Translations under genes and position numbers: made by a program | In this document: piece after piece, positions 54,488 through 62,263 of the stretch | Layout: the number at the start of each line of letters is the position of its first letter | Position numbering within the stretch: the stretch's first letter is position 1 | Source of the DNA: Clostridia bacterium | GTDB taxonomy: Bacteria; Bacillota; Clostridia; Christensenellales; Borkfalkiaceae | Assembly: GCA_017448355.1 (NCBI GenBank) | Contig: JAFSLQ010000040.1 | Coordinates: forward strand, 1 to 64,000 | Reading direction: 5' to 3' | DNA length: 64,000 nucleotides | The notes under the pieces: model-generated | What the model saw: the letters and a program-made list of their open reading frames with translations, nothing else | The model's database searches: none | What the model was told of the DNA's origin: nothing

Positions 54488-55186
54488 ATGTTTGAATTTA
54501 TTGCGTTTTTACTTGGAAAACTTACTTTTTTTGCGGGCAGCGTGATGGGAAATAATTCCTTTCCGAAGCCCTTAAATTCCGAAGAAGAAGCGGAAGCCAT
54601 AAAACAGATGCGCGCGGGTGACAGGACAGCGCGGGATAAACTTATTACGCACAATATGCGACTTGTCGCGCATATCGCCAAAAAATACTCGGCAAATGCC
54701 GATGCCGACGACCTTATTTCGGTTGGCAGTATAGGGCTTATTAAGGCGGTTGATACTTACCGCGAAGACAGAAACACCGTGCTTGCGACTTTTGCCGCGC
54801 GGTGCATTGAAAACGAAATACTAATGCTTCTTAGGGCAAGCAAAAAGTACAAAAACGACGTGTCTCTTTCCGACCCCGTCGGCACGGATAAAGATGGCAA
54901 CGAACTGACCCTTCTCGACCTTTTGACGGAGAAGGACGACGAAGTTTTTGCCGAAGTCGACAGAAGTATCAAGCGCGATAAACTTATAAAATTCTTAAAG
55001 GAAACGCTATCGGACAGAGAGTACACCGTGCTGTGTTTAAGGTACGGCTTAAAAGACGAACGCGCCTACCCGCAGCGCGAAGTGGCGAAATTTTTGAAAA
55101 TTTCCCGTTCATACATATCGCGCATAGAGAAAAAGGCGATAGAAAAATTAAAGCGCGCCGTCAAAAAAGGGCAATTCGATTGCTAA
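54488..55186 (+). CDS. sigK: RNA polymerase sporulation sigma factor SigK
   Basis: 232 residues from ATG 54488 (AAGGGG upstream). An in-frame ATG 84 nt further up gives a stretch with no family similarity. The hydrophobic pro-sequence MFEFIAFLLGKLTFFAGSVM, then NNSFPKPLN, matches pro-sigma-K. Region 2: LITHNMRLVAHIAKKYSAN and DDLISVGSIGLIKAVDTY. VSLSDPVGTDKDGNELTLLD distinguishes SigK from SigE. Region 4: REVAKFLKISRSYISRIEKK. It directs late mother-cell transcription after pro-peptide cleavage. The gene is intact; no skin-type insertion splits it. Confidence 0.93.
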   Translation: MFEFIAFLLGKLTFFAGSVMGNNSFPKPLNSEEEAEAIKQMRAGDRTARDKLITHNMRLVAHIAKKYSANADADDLISVGSIGLIKAVDTYREDRNTVLATFAARCIENEILMLLRASKKYKNDVSLSDPVGTDKDGNELTLLDLLTEKDDEVFAEVDRSIKRDKLIKFLKETLSDREYTVLCLRYGLKDERAYPQREVAKFLKISRSYISRIEKKAIEKLKRAVKKGQFDC

Positions 55187-55242
55187 AAAAACATAATTGT
55201 GATATTATAATTAGGTAATAATTTTATCTTCGGAGCACTTTT

Positions 55243-55485
55243 ATGGAAAATAAAATCGCCGTTCTTGCGATAATCGTAAACGATTTTCAAGCGGTCGAAA
55301 CGGTAAATTCGCTTTTGCACGAATTCCGTGAATACGTTGTCGGCAGGATGGGTATTCCGTACAGACTTAAAAACGTCAACATCATAAGCGTTGTCTTAGA
55401 CGCGCCCGCCGAAAAAATAAACAGCCTGTCGGGTAAACTCGGTATGATAAGCGGCGTTTCAAGCAAAGTGCTGACGGCAAAGTAA
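55243..55485 (+). CDS. TM1266-type iron-only hydrogenase system putative regulator
   Basis: 80 residues. MENKIAVLAIIVNDFQAVET, then GRMGIPYRLKNVNIISVVLD, then LSGKLGMISGVSSK is the ferredoxin-like ACT/NikR C-terminal fold of the TM1266 family, often found beside [FeFe]-hydrogenase maturation genes. None of those genes is in this window. It is followed 2 nt later by an SDR gene. GGAG lies upstream. Confidence 0.8.
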   Translation: MENKIAVLAIIVNDFQAVETVNSLLHEFREYVVGRMGIPYRLKNVNIISVVLDAPAEKINSLSGKLGMISGVSSKVLTAK

Positions 55486-55487
55486 TT

Positions 55488-56270
55488 ATGTTTACATTTA
55501 TAAGCGGCGCGACGGGGGGGCTAGGTAAGGCTTACGCCGAATATTGCGCTAAATCAGGCTACGACCTTTTTTTGACCGCGAGAAGTGAAGAACGGCTTTC
55601 CGCTTTAAAGGACGCTATTTCAGCAAAATATAATGTTAATATCGAATATTTCCCTTGTCAACTTACGGACGACGCTTCGCGGAAAGAATTGATAGCGCAT
55701 ATAGAAGAAAAGGGTTTTAAGTTCGACAGAATAATAAACGTTGCCGGTGTGGACACGCAAAAGGCGTTTATAAACTATACGCAGGAAAAAGTATTGTTTC
55801 AGATACGCGTAAACTGCGAAGCGACGCTAATGCTTACCCACGGACTACTTAAAAACAGGGCGGAAAAAACCGAAGTTTTAACAGTCGGCAGTATGTCGGG
55901 CGTGTCGCCTATGCCGTATTTTGCGATATACTCTGCGTCGAAAGCGTTTTTAGCGTCCTTTTTTACATCGCTTCACTACGAACTGAAAAAAGACGGGGTA
56001 AAGGTAACGACCGTGCTTCCCGGTGGCATACCGACCCGCCCCGATATTATAGAAGAGATAAAAAAACAGGGGCTTGGCGGAAAACTTTCTTCGCACCCTG
56101 CGGAATTTGTGGTAAAAAAATCGCTTAAAGCGGTAAAAAAGAATAAAATAATCTGCGTGCCGGGGGCGTTCAACAAATTTTTATACTGTATGATGAAAAT
56201 CGCGCCGAAAAGGATAGTGCTTAGTTTTATAGCAAAGCGGTGGGTCAATCACGGCAAAGACGCGTTTTAA
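55488..56270 (+). CDS. SDR-family NAD(P)-dependent oxidoreductase
   Basis: 260 residues. ISGATGGLGKAYAEYCAKSG (dinucleotide motif), INVAGVDTQKAF, catalytic Ser in VGSMSGVSPM and YSASKAFLASFFTS (Tyr-x3-Lys). VTTVLPGGIPTRPDI replaces the usual PG-x-V-x-T. It resembles the ketoreductase/DltE-like group with an unknown lipid or sugar substrate. No strong ribosome binding site; it starts 2 nt after the TM1266-like gene and may be coupled to it. Confidence 0.8.
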   Translation: MFTFISGATGGLGKAYAEYCAKSGYDLFLTARSEERLSALKDAISAKYNVNIEYFPCQLTDDASRKELIAHIEEKGFKFDRIINVAGVDTQKAFINYTQEKVLFQIRVNCEATLMLTHGLLKNRAEKTEVLTVGSMSGVSPMPYFAIYSASKAFLASFFTSLHYELKKDGVKVTTVLPGGIPTRPDIIEEIKKQGLGGKLSSHPAEFVVKKSLKAVKKNKIICVPGAFNKFLYCMMKIAPKRIVLSFIAKRWVNHGKDAF

Positions 56271-56281
56271 GGGGGATACAA

Positions 56282-57112
56282 ATGAGTTTAGCGGACAAGA
56301 TTTTTATTGAAAATTGCAACGATATAATGAATAACGGCGTGTGGGACACGAACCTTACCGTTCGCCCCAAGTGGCTTGACGGCACGCCCGCGCATACCGT
56401 AAAAAAATTCGGGATAGTCAATAGATACGACCTTCAAAAAGAATTCCCGATACTTACTTTAAGAAGAACGGCGTTTAAGTCGGCGATTGACGAAATTTTA
56501 TGGATTTGGCAGAAAAAGTCCAACAATATTCACGACCTTAAAAGCCATATCTGGGACAGTTGGGCGGACGAAACAGGTTCTATCGGCAAGGCGTACGGCT
56601 ATCAACTCGGCGTAAAACACAAATATAAAGAAGGCGAGTTCGACCAGGTGGACAGGGTGCTTTATGACCTTAAAAATAACCCCGCGTCCCGTAGAATTAT
56701 GACGAATATCTATACTTTTGCAGATTTATCCGAAATGCACCTATACCCTTGCGCCTATTCTATGACCTTTAACGTTTCAGGCGATACGTTAAACGGCATA
56801 CTTAACCAAAGAAGTAACGACGTGGCGGTTGCGAATAACTGGAACGTCGTACAGTATGCGGTGCTGATGCATATGTTCGCGCAGGTTTCGGGCTTAAAAG
56901 CGGGGGAACTCGTGCACGTTATTGCCGACGCGCACCTTTACGACAGGCATATTCCCGTCGTGAAAAAGATGCTTACTAACCCTGAGTATCCCGCGCCCAA
57001 GTTTATTATGAATAAGGATATAAAAGATTTTTACGAGTTTACGGTGGACGATTTTGCCTTAGAGAATTACGAGTATAATAAAATAGACGATAAATTCGAG
57101 GTGGCAGTTTAA
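56282..57112 (+). CDS. thyA: Thymidylate synthase
   Basis: 276 residues from ATG 56282 (AAGGGGGAT upstream); a longer in-frame start lies inside the SDR gene. The catalytic Cys is in MHLYPCAYSMTFNVSG and the nucleotide site in NQRSNDVAVANNWNVVQYA, then HVIADAHLYDRHI. It makes dTMP from dUMP with methylene-tetrahydrofolate. TAATG overlap with the dihydrofolate reductase gene that regenerates the folate. Confidence 0.95.
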   Translation: MSLADKIFIENCNDIMNNGVWDTNLTVRPKWLDGTPAHTVKKFGIVNRYDLQKEFPILTLRRTAFKSAIDEILWIWQKKSNNIHDLKSHIWDSWADETGSIGKAYGYQLGVKHKYKEGEFDQVDRVLYDLKNNPASRRIMTNIYTFADLSEMHLYPCAYSMTFNVSGDTLNGILNQRSNDVAVANNWNVVQYAVLMHMFAQVSGLKAGELVHVIADAHLYDRHIPVVKKMLTNPEYPAPKFIMNKDIKDFYEFTVDDFALENYEYNKIDDKFEVAV

Positions 57113-57612
57113 TGAAAGCGATAGTTGCGGTCGATAAAAAGTGGGGCATAGGCAAAAAGAACGACCTTTTGTTTTCCCTTCCCGAAGATATGAAATATTT
57201 CCGCGAAAAAACCTTTAATAAAGTTGTGGTTATGGGGTCTAACACCTTAAAGTCCTTTCCGAACGGCAAGCCGCTTAAAAACAGAACTAATATCGTGCTG
57301 TTTCCCGGCGGCGAAAAGCGGGAAGACTGTATCGTTGTGGATAGTCTTAACGAGTTATCGAAAGAGTTAAAAAAGTACCCCGCGGACGACGTGTTTATAA
57401 TCGGCGGCGCGATGTTTTATAAAACAATGTTGCCGTTTTGTTCCGAAGTACTTGTTACGAAAGTGAACGCCGACGGACACGCGGAAGTTTTCTATGAAAA
57501 CCTTGACGAGAAAAAAGAGTGGAAGTGCGTGTCGGTATCCGAACCGATTTTAACCAACGGCTACGAGATACGCTTTACCGTGTATAAAAATTCGGACGTA
57601 AAAGAGTTTTAA
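57112..57612 (+). CDS. folA: Dihydrofolate reductase
   Basis: 166 residues. MKAIVAVDKKWGIGKKNDLL and FSLPEDMKYFREKTFNKVVV, with VMGSNTLKSFPNGKPLKNR and DVFIIGGAMFYKTMLP, are the DHFR blocks; the acidic substrate residue falls in the LPEDM segment. It reduces dihydrofolate with NADPH. Coupled to thyA through TAATG and followed by a terminator. Confidence 0.95.
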   Translation: MKAIVAVDKKWGIGKKNDLLFSLPEDMKYFREKTFNKVVVMGSNTLKSFPNGKPLKNRTNIVLFPGGEKREDCIVVDSLNELSKELKKYPADDVFIIGGAMFYKTMLPFCSEVLVTKVNADGHAEVFYENLDEKKEWKCVSVSEPILTNGYEIRFTVYKNSDVKEF

Positions 57613-57625
57613 TAATATGATTCCT

Positions 57626-57662
57626 AAAAAATATCCACCTTCACAGCAGGCGGATATTTTTT
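57626..57662 (+). terminator. Terminator after folA
   Basis: AAAAAATATCC, then an inner CC/GG pair with loop TTCACAGCA, then GGATATTTTTT. It works in both directions by symmetry. Confidence 0.8.
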
Positions 57663-57675
57663 AGTGGATAAATAC

Positions 57676-57714
57676 TTGACAAAACGCATATAATGTATTA
57701 CAATTGTATTACAA
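57676..57714 (+). promoter_or_regulatory. relBE promoter and operator
   Basis: TTGACA (57676-57681), 17-nt spacer, TACAAT (57699-57704). The direct repeat TGTATTACAA at 57694-57703 and 57705-57714 covers the -10 and start, as expected for repression by a ribbon-helix-helix antitoxin. Confidence 0.7.
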
Positions 57715-57731
57715 AAAAGGGGGGGCGAGAT

Positions 57732-57956
57732 ATGAGTATTTCTATGAGAGTAAGCGAGAAAGAGCGTAAACTTATAAAGCAATTTGCCGAACTTTACGGT
57801 ATGAATACGTCAGAGTATATCCGTAAGGTGGTTTTAGAACGTATCGAAGACGAATTTGACCTGAAAGCGTATGAAAAAGCGGAAGCGGAGTTTTTGAAAA
57901 ATCCTAAAACTTATACATTGCAAGAGGTTATAGACAGTTATGGGGAAGACGTATAA
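57732..57956 (+). CDS. RelB-family antitoxin
   Basis: 74 residues from ATG 57732; upstream is a GGGGGGCGAGA stretch. N-terminal ribbon-helix-helix: MSISMRVSEKERKLIKQFAE, then MNTSEYIRKVVLERI. The C-terminal acidic tail (YEKAEAEFLKNPKTYTLQEV) would wrap the toxin. It overlaps the toxin gene by 17 nt, with the antitoxin first, the usual order. Confidence 0.85.
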   Translation: MSISMRVSEKERKLIKQFAELYGMNTSEYIRKVVLERIEDEFDLKAYEKAEAEFLKNPKTYTLQEVIDSYGEDV

Positions 57957-58212
57957 GGTAGAGTTTACAGAAAGGGCAAAAAAGCAGTTGCATAAACTCG
58001 ACCGTCAACGTTTTTTAATATTAACGAATTGGATAGCGAAGAATTTAAGCGATTGTGAAAACCCGAGATTACACGGCAAGGCGTTAACGGCAAATCACGC
58101 GGGGAAATGGCGTTATAGGGTAGGCGATTATAGGATATTGGCAAAGATAGACGATAACAGGATAATAATATTCGTGTTAGAAGTCGGGCATAGACGTGAA
58201 ATTTATGATTAA
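57940..58212 (+). CDS. RelE/ParE-family toxin
   Basis: 90 residues. MGKTYKVEFTERAKKQLHKL, then ILTNWIAKNLSDCENPRLHG and KALTANHAGKWRYRVGDYRI, ending EVGHRREIYD. The R-Y-R-x-x-x-Y core and the C-terminal H-R-x-x-I-Y are the RelE pattern; these cut mRNA in the ribosome. It starts within the antitoxin gene. Confidence 0.88.
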   Translation: MGKTYKVEFTERAKKQLHKLDRQRFLILTNWIAKNLSDCENPRLHGKALTANHAGKWRYRVGDYRILAKIDDNRIIIFVLEVGHRREIYD

Positions 58213-58253
58213 AACCAACTATCCACCCACAAAGCGGGTGGATAGTTGGTTTT
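58211..58253. terminator. Terminator after relBE, shared with the converging gene
   Basis: 18 perfect pairs: AAAACCAACTATCCACCC with GGGTGGATAGTTGGTTTT, loop ACAAAGC. The reverse-strand gene at 58253-58636 ends in it. Its CTATCCACC core resembles the terminator at 57626-57662 on the other side of relBE. Confidence 0.9.
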
Positions 58254-58636
58254 TAAATCAACGTTTCTGAAATTAACATATAAGACGGTAAATAAGACGT
58301 CTTGTCGGGTGCTTTTTTTGTAAAAACTTTGCTATCTTCCGCTAAAATTTCTTCAAGCAAGCAATTTAAATCTAAAAGTGCAAACACCGTGGCGTCCTTT
58401 TCGGTTTTGCCGATATTTAGATAGTAATCGTAAACGGCGTTTAACGGTTTTTGTTTATAAAAACCGTTATCGCAAAATATCGTATCTAAGGAAAACCAAC
58501 GGTCATAATAAATTTGGTCGTAAAACTCAGCGCAAAAATTCATAACCGCGTTTTTTAAATAGTTTTTTAAGTCTTCTGTTTCCTTTGGCGAAATAATAGC
58601 GGCAATTTTACTTGTGTCTTTACAATTTATTATCAT
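58253..58636 (-). CDS. Unknown protein, 127 aa
   Basis: MIINCKDTSKIAAIISPKET, then ...NFCAEFYDQIYYDRWFSLDT and IGKTEKDATVFALLDLNCLL. Helical, soluble, with several Cys and Tyr; no family recognised. It has no Shine-Dalgarno; instead its ATG overlaps the TGA of a short upstream ORF (ATGA), so translation is probably coupled. Promoter at 58891-58863. Confidence 0.6.
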   Translation of the reverse strand: MIINCKDTSKIAAIISPKETEDLKNYLKNAVMNFCAEFYDQIYYDRWFSLDTIFCDNGFYKQKPLNAVYDYYLNIGKTEKDATVFALLDLNCLLEEILAEDSKVFTKKAPDKTSYLPSYMLISETLI

Positions 58637-58764
58637 AACGGCTTTGTCGGCGCGGAAAATAAAAATGCGGCAACCGAAATCGCCGCACCGAAAAACGCAA
58701 ATCCCGATTGTCGCTCAACAAAACCAAAAAGGACTATTATCACTAATTGGAGGAACTTGCGCTT
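58633..58764 (-). pseudogene. C-terminal tail of a truncated membrane protein
   Basis: An open frame that begins right after a stop codon and reads KRKFLQLVIIVLFGFVERQS, then GFAFFGAAISVAAFLFSAPT and KPL-stop. It looks like the last hydrophobic segment of a membrane protein whose body is missing; the 12-bp inverted repeat element (58713-58856) occupies the place where it should continue. The only start would be GTG 58743 without a ribosome binding site. The ATGA overlap with the next gene suggests it was once the first gene of a pair. Confidence 0.4.
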
Positions 58765-58856
58765 TTACTAAATTCACAATTAGTGTTGGTTAAAAAACCA
58801 AAATTATCCTTTTAAAAAGAAAATGCTGATACTTCTCCTATTAAGTTTTGTTGAGC
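58713..58856 (-). repeat. 144-bp element with 12-bp terminal inverted repeats
   Basis: GCTCAACAAAAC (58713-58724) and GTTTTGTTGAGC (58845-58856) flank AT-rich DNA with internal hairpins CACTAATTG...CAATTAGTG and GGTTTTTTAACC. The promoter to its right starts transcription at its outer end, so it is also the structured 5' leader of the 127-residue gene. It may be a miniature inverted-repeat element or an RNA structure. Confidence 0.5.
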
Positions 58857-58862
58857 AAAAAT

Positions 58863-58891
58863 ATGATATCACGTATTTACAAAGTTGTCAA
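58863..58891 (-). promoter_or_regulatory. Promoter of the 127-residue gene
   Basis: TTGACA (58891-58886), 17-nt spacer, TATCAT (58868-58863). The expected start, about 58856, is the end of the inverted repeat. Confidence 0.6.
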
Positions 58892-58904
58892 GTGCATTAA
58901 AAGT

Positions 58905-60143
58905 TTATTGCGCGGCTTTTTCCCATATATAATCGCGGAAAGTGTCGGTAAGATATTTTGCCGCCGTTGACGGGTCAGAAAGCGCCGCCTGCGGCAATTC
59001 GTCGCCGCTTGTCATTACGCTGTAATATCTCCAACCCGACGCGTCTTCAAAGCGGACGGTTTTTAATTTTTCGCAAGTTATAAAGGCGTTGGCATTTATG
59101 CGCGTAACGCTTTTAGGTATTGTTATCTCTTCAAGCGCTTTGCAACTGTCGAACGCCCCGTCTTCGATTATTCGTAATTTTTCTGGCAGACAAACGCTTT
59201 TAAGATTTATGCAAAAATAAAAGGTTTCCGCACTCAGTTTTTCCACGTTTTTGCCAAAATTTACCCGTTCTAAATCGTAGCAAAAAGCAAATGCGTAAAT
59301 ATCTACGTCTTTAACGCTGTCGGGAATAGTAAATTGCTTTACGTTCACGCAATCCGAATATCCTTTCTTTTTTATCTCCCGCACGCTGTCGGGAATAGTA
59401 AGCGATAAACCCTTATAGTCTTCAAAAGCGTGTTCTCCTATGACGGTGATTTGCGGTTCTTCAAAGATAATTTCCGCGTTTACGCCCGAAAACGCAAACT
59501 CGCCTATCGTCGTAACGTTTTTCCCAAGCGTTATTTTCTCAATTACGCCGCAGTTATAAAACGCCCCGTAGGGGATATGCGTGTCTTCTACGCCCGTAAT
59601 ATATACTTCTTTTAACGCCATAGGAATACTGTAATAAACAAGTTCTACGTCGTGCGACAGGTCTGTATGATAAAATTGCATAGTTCTTTCGCCGCCGCTG
59701 TATTCCGCTTTTCCGAATATATATCCGAAATTATAATCGTTCGCACTCCTTTTTTTCATATGCCTTTCGCCCGTAAACGGCAAAGTTATCCTAGATAGCC
59801 CCGCGCACTCGCTTAAAATTCCGTACCCGATTTTTTCTACGGTTTTCGGCACGGTAAGGCTACGCAGGTTTTTATTGCCGCGAAATGCGTATTCCTTTAT
59901 TTCCGTAACGGCTAAGCCTTCTATATAACTCGGAATAACCACTTCCGTTTCTTCGGATTGCAGCCCCGTTATCGTTATTTTTCCGTTAAGTTTTTCATAA
60001 GAGAAATTGTCGGCGGTAGTTTCTTGCGCGTCTTTTTTCCCCGTTTCATAGTAGCGCGTCATACCGCCGTTATTTGTACAGCCGACGCTGGTTAAAGCGG
60101 TAAATAAAAGCATTACCGCCGCTAAAATTATAAGTTTTTTCAT
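58905..60143 (-). CDS. BspA-like leucine-rich-repeat lipoprotein
   Basis: 412 residues. Lipoprotein signal MKKLIILAAVMLLFTALTSVGC, with the lipidated Cys about 22. From about 50 on, LRR_5/BspA units: VTEIKEYAFRGNKNLRSLTV, KNVTTIGEFAFSGV, ITVIGEHAFEDYKGLSLTIP, AETFYFCINLKSVCLP. It is anchored to the outer face of the membrane and probably binds host or plant ligands or other surface proteins. It shares the LRR type with the island's giant protein but uses host-like codons. Divergent from the next gene, with a shared operator. Confidence 0.85.
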   Translation of the reverse strand: MKKLIILAAVMLLFTALTSVGCTNNGGMTRYYETGKKDAQETTADNFSYEKLNGKITITGLQSEETEVVIPSYIEGLAVTEIKEYAFRGNKNLRSLTVPKTVEKIGYGILSECAGLSRITLPFTGERHMKKRSANDYNFGYIFGKAEYSGGERTMQFYHTDLSHDVELVYYSIPMALKEVYITGVEDTHIPYGAFYNCGVIEKITLGKNVTTIGEFAFSGVNAEIIFEEPQITVIGEHAFEDYKGLSLTIPDSVREIKKKGYSDCVNVKQFTIPDSVKDVDIYAFAFCYDLERVNFGKNVEKLSAETFYFCINLKSVCLPEKLRIIEDGAFDSCKALEEITIPKSVTRINANAFITCEKLKTVRFEDASGWRYYSVMTSGDELPQAALSDPSTAAKYLTDTFRDYIWEKAAQ

Positions 60144-60180
60144 ACAAAAAGTATCCGTAGATTGCCGAAAAATATGAGTT

Positions 60181-60235
60181 TTTAAGGTTATTTTAAGGTT
60201 TTTTCAATTATTTTTTAAGTTTTGTCGGATATAAT
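60181..60235. promoter_or_regulatory. TTTAAG-N5-TTTAAG response-regulator box with -10
   Basis: TTTAAG at 60181-60186 and 60192-60197 (N5 = GTTAT), and a third at 60214-60219, 22 bp from the second. TATAAT (60230-60235) follows, with no separate -35. The spacing equals the CiaR box of streptococci, an OmpR-family target, and suits activation of the rightward gene. Confidence 0.5.
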
Positions 60236-60267
60236 TAAGCCATAAAAATAAAAAGGGGAAAACTTTT

Positions 60268-62085
60268 ATGAAAAGATTTTTAGCATTATTACTTATTGTT
60301 TGTTTAGCGTTAACGGCGGCACTTTCGGTAGCGTGTAATTATACCGAAACGCCTGTTTCGCCGACCGATACGGGCGAAACAAAAATCGAATACACTACCG
60401 CCGAGCAGTCTGTTGTAGACGCCGCGGCTTACGATTTTACCGCTTTAAAAGCCGATACGGCAATTCCCGAAGACGCAACGAACGTTGAAGCGAGTAGCAA
60501 TAAAGTTTCTTTAACGGGCGGTAATTACGTGTTGTCGGGCGAGTATACTAAGGGCATAACCATTACAGCCGAAAAAGACGTGCATATTTACTTAAACGGT
60601 GCGACGATAACAAATGCAGGTAAAAAAGCGTTGACAATCGAAAAGGGCGACACGGAAAATGATGTTTCAATTATAATTACGATAGTAGACGGCACGGTAA
60701 ACGAGATATCGAACACGGAAAGCAAAAACGCGTTCGATTCGGCAATTCCCGTCTTTATTAACGGAAGTGGCACGCTTAACGTTTCGAGTACGGGCAACAA
60801 CGCTATTAAAGTCGATAGCGCGCTTAAAGTCGTCGACGCGACTATAAACGTAGCAAATTCCGCTAAAAACGCGATTTCTGCGTATAGTTTTGCGGCGAAA
60901 GATTGTACTATAAACGTTTTATCGGCGGCAAAAGACGGTATTCACGCCGAAATGGACGACGCTGTTACCGCTTGGACGGTAGACGACGGCTACGTCGTAC
61001 TGCTTAACGTAAATTATACGGCAAACGTACAGGGCGACGGCGTACAGACGGACACTTTCGTATATATCGACGGCGGAACTTATGATATAACCACAACCGC
61101 GAGTTTCGTTTCTTATACCGAGTGGGCGGCAAATCCCGACGAGTACGATTTAGAAGCGGACGACTTTAAATATGCTAAAAGCGGCGACGCTTTTAACAAA
61201 AAGTCTTCGAAAACGATAACTTCGAGTACTGTTAAAAGTCTTTACGCGATGGAACAGAGCGCGAAAGGTATTAAAGTCGGCGAAATTGATTACGACCTTG
61301 ACGGCACGGAATATACGGTAGAAAACGGAAATTATTATATAATAATCGCAAGCGGAACGTTTAATATTAATTCAGATGACGACGCCGTTCACGCCAACAG
61401 CGGCAATATAACGATTTCGGGCGGCACGTTTACTATCGCCACGCTTGACGACGGCATTTGCGCAGACCTTTTGGCGAAGATAGGAGGCGGCGCGATAACC
61501 GTAAATAAATGTTTCGAAGGTATAGAAGGCGGCTACGTCGAAATAACGGGCGGAACTATAAGCCTTACCTGTACCGACGACGGCATAAACGCCGCGTCAG
61601 ACGATTTCAATAACGAGTATATAAAAATCAGCGGCGGCACTATAACGGTAAACACCGAAGGCGACGGGATAGACAGCAACGGTTCGGCAACGATTTCGGG
61701 CGGCACGGTGTACGTGTTTGGGCCAACATCGGGCGGCAATTCCGCGCTTGACAGCGAAAGTACGGTAAATATTACGGGCGGCACGGTTGTTGCGGTAAGC
61801 AAAGAAGCGATGGACAGGATAACGTCAAACGTTCCTTACGTCAGCGCGACGAACGTAAGTGTAAGTAGCGGCGCTACTTTAAGCATTAACGGCATGTTCG
61901 GCGTAGAACTGCCGAAAGCGTACAGCGGCGCGACCATAATAGTTTGTTCCGAAAATATGACGGCAAATACCGCTTACACCCTTAACTATGGCACAAAAAG
62001 CGTAAGTCTTACCGCGAAAACGGGTTCGACAGGCGGTATGGGCGGCGGCATGGGCGGTTTCGGCGGCGGTCCTAAATTCAGATAA
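60268..62085 (+). CDS. Secreted beta-helix carbohydrate-binding lipoprotein (Cthe_2159-like)
   Basis: 605 residues. Lipoprotein signal MKRFLALLLIVCLALTAALS then VAC (Cys about 23). From about 75 on, short parallel beta-helix turns rich in Asn, Gly and Asp: NAIKVDSALKVVDATINVAN, DDAVHANSGNITISGGTFTI, DDGINAASDDF, GDGIDSNGSATISGGTVYVF. This is the pattern of the Cthe_2159 family, a calcium-dependent pectin/polygalacturonate-binding fold. The Gly-Met-rich tail (GGMGGGMGGFGGG) is low complexity. Surface polysaccharide binding is likely. GGGG lies upstream of the ATG. Confidence 0.85.
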   Translation: MKRFLALLLIVCLALTAALSVACNYTETPVSPTDTGETKIEYTTAEQSVVDAAAYDFTALKADTAIPEDATNVEASSNKVSLTGGNYVLSGEYTKGITITAEKDVHIYLNGATITNAGKKALTIEKGDTENDVSIIITIVDGTVNEISNTESKNAFDSAIPVFINGSGTLNVSSTGNNAIKVDSALKVVDATINVANSAKNAISAYSFAAKDCTINVLSAAKDGIHAEMDDAVTAWTVDDGYVVLLNVNYTANVQGDGVQTDTFVYIDGGTYDITTTASFVSYTEWAANPDEYDLEADDFKYAKSGDAFNKKSSKTITSSTVKSLYAMEQSAKGIKVGEIDYDLDGTEYTVENGNYYIIIASGTFNINSDDDAVHANSGNITISGGTFTIATLDDGICADLLAKIGGGAITVNKCFEGIEGGYVEITGGTISLTCTDDGINAASDDFNNEYIKISGGTITVNTEGDGIDSNGSATISGGTVYVFGPTSGGNSALDSESTVNITGGTVVAVSKEAMDRITSNVPYVSATNVSVSSGATLSINGMFGVELPKAYSGATIIVCSENMTANTAYTLNYGTKSVSLTAKTGSTGGMGGGMGGFGGGPKFR

Positions 62086-62136
62086 AATACCTTTAAATTA
62101 AATACAAGTTTTATTCATTTATTTAACTTCCTGATA

Positions 62137-62176
62137 GCGCCCCGAGAGAATTTTCTCTCGGGGCGCGGCTTTATTT
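62137..62176 (+). terminator. Terminator after the beta-helix gene
   Basis: GCGCCCCGAGA pairs with TCTCGGGGCGC, loop GAATTT, followed by GGCTTTATTTT. Confidence 0.8.
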
Positions 62177-62263
62177 TAAATGAAAAAATTTAAAAAATCA
62201 GGTCATAAACCTATTGAAAAAGGTAAATGCGATGATAAAATGCGGTTGAATTTCGGGGGAATT

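Noticed and set aside
55243..55485. Marker of a hydrogenase gene cluster
   Set aside because: No hydrogenase or HydE/F/G gene is in the window; the regulator-like gene stands alone.
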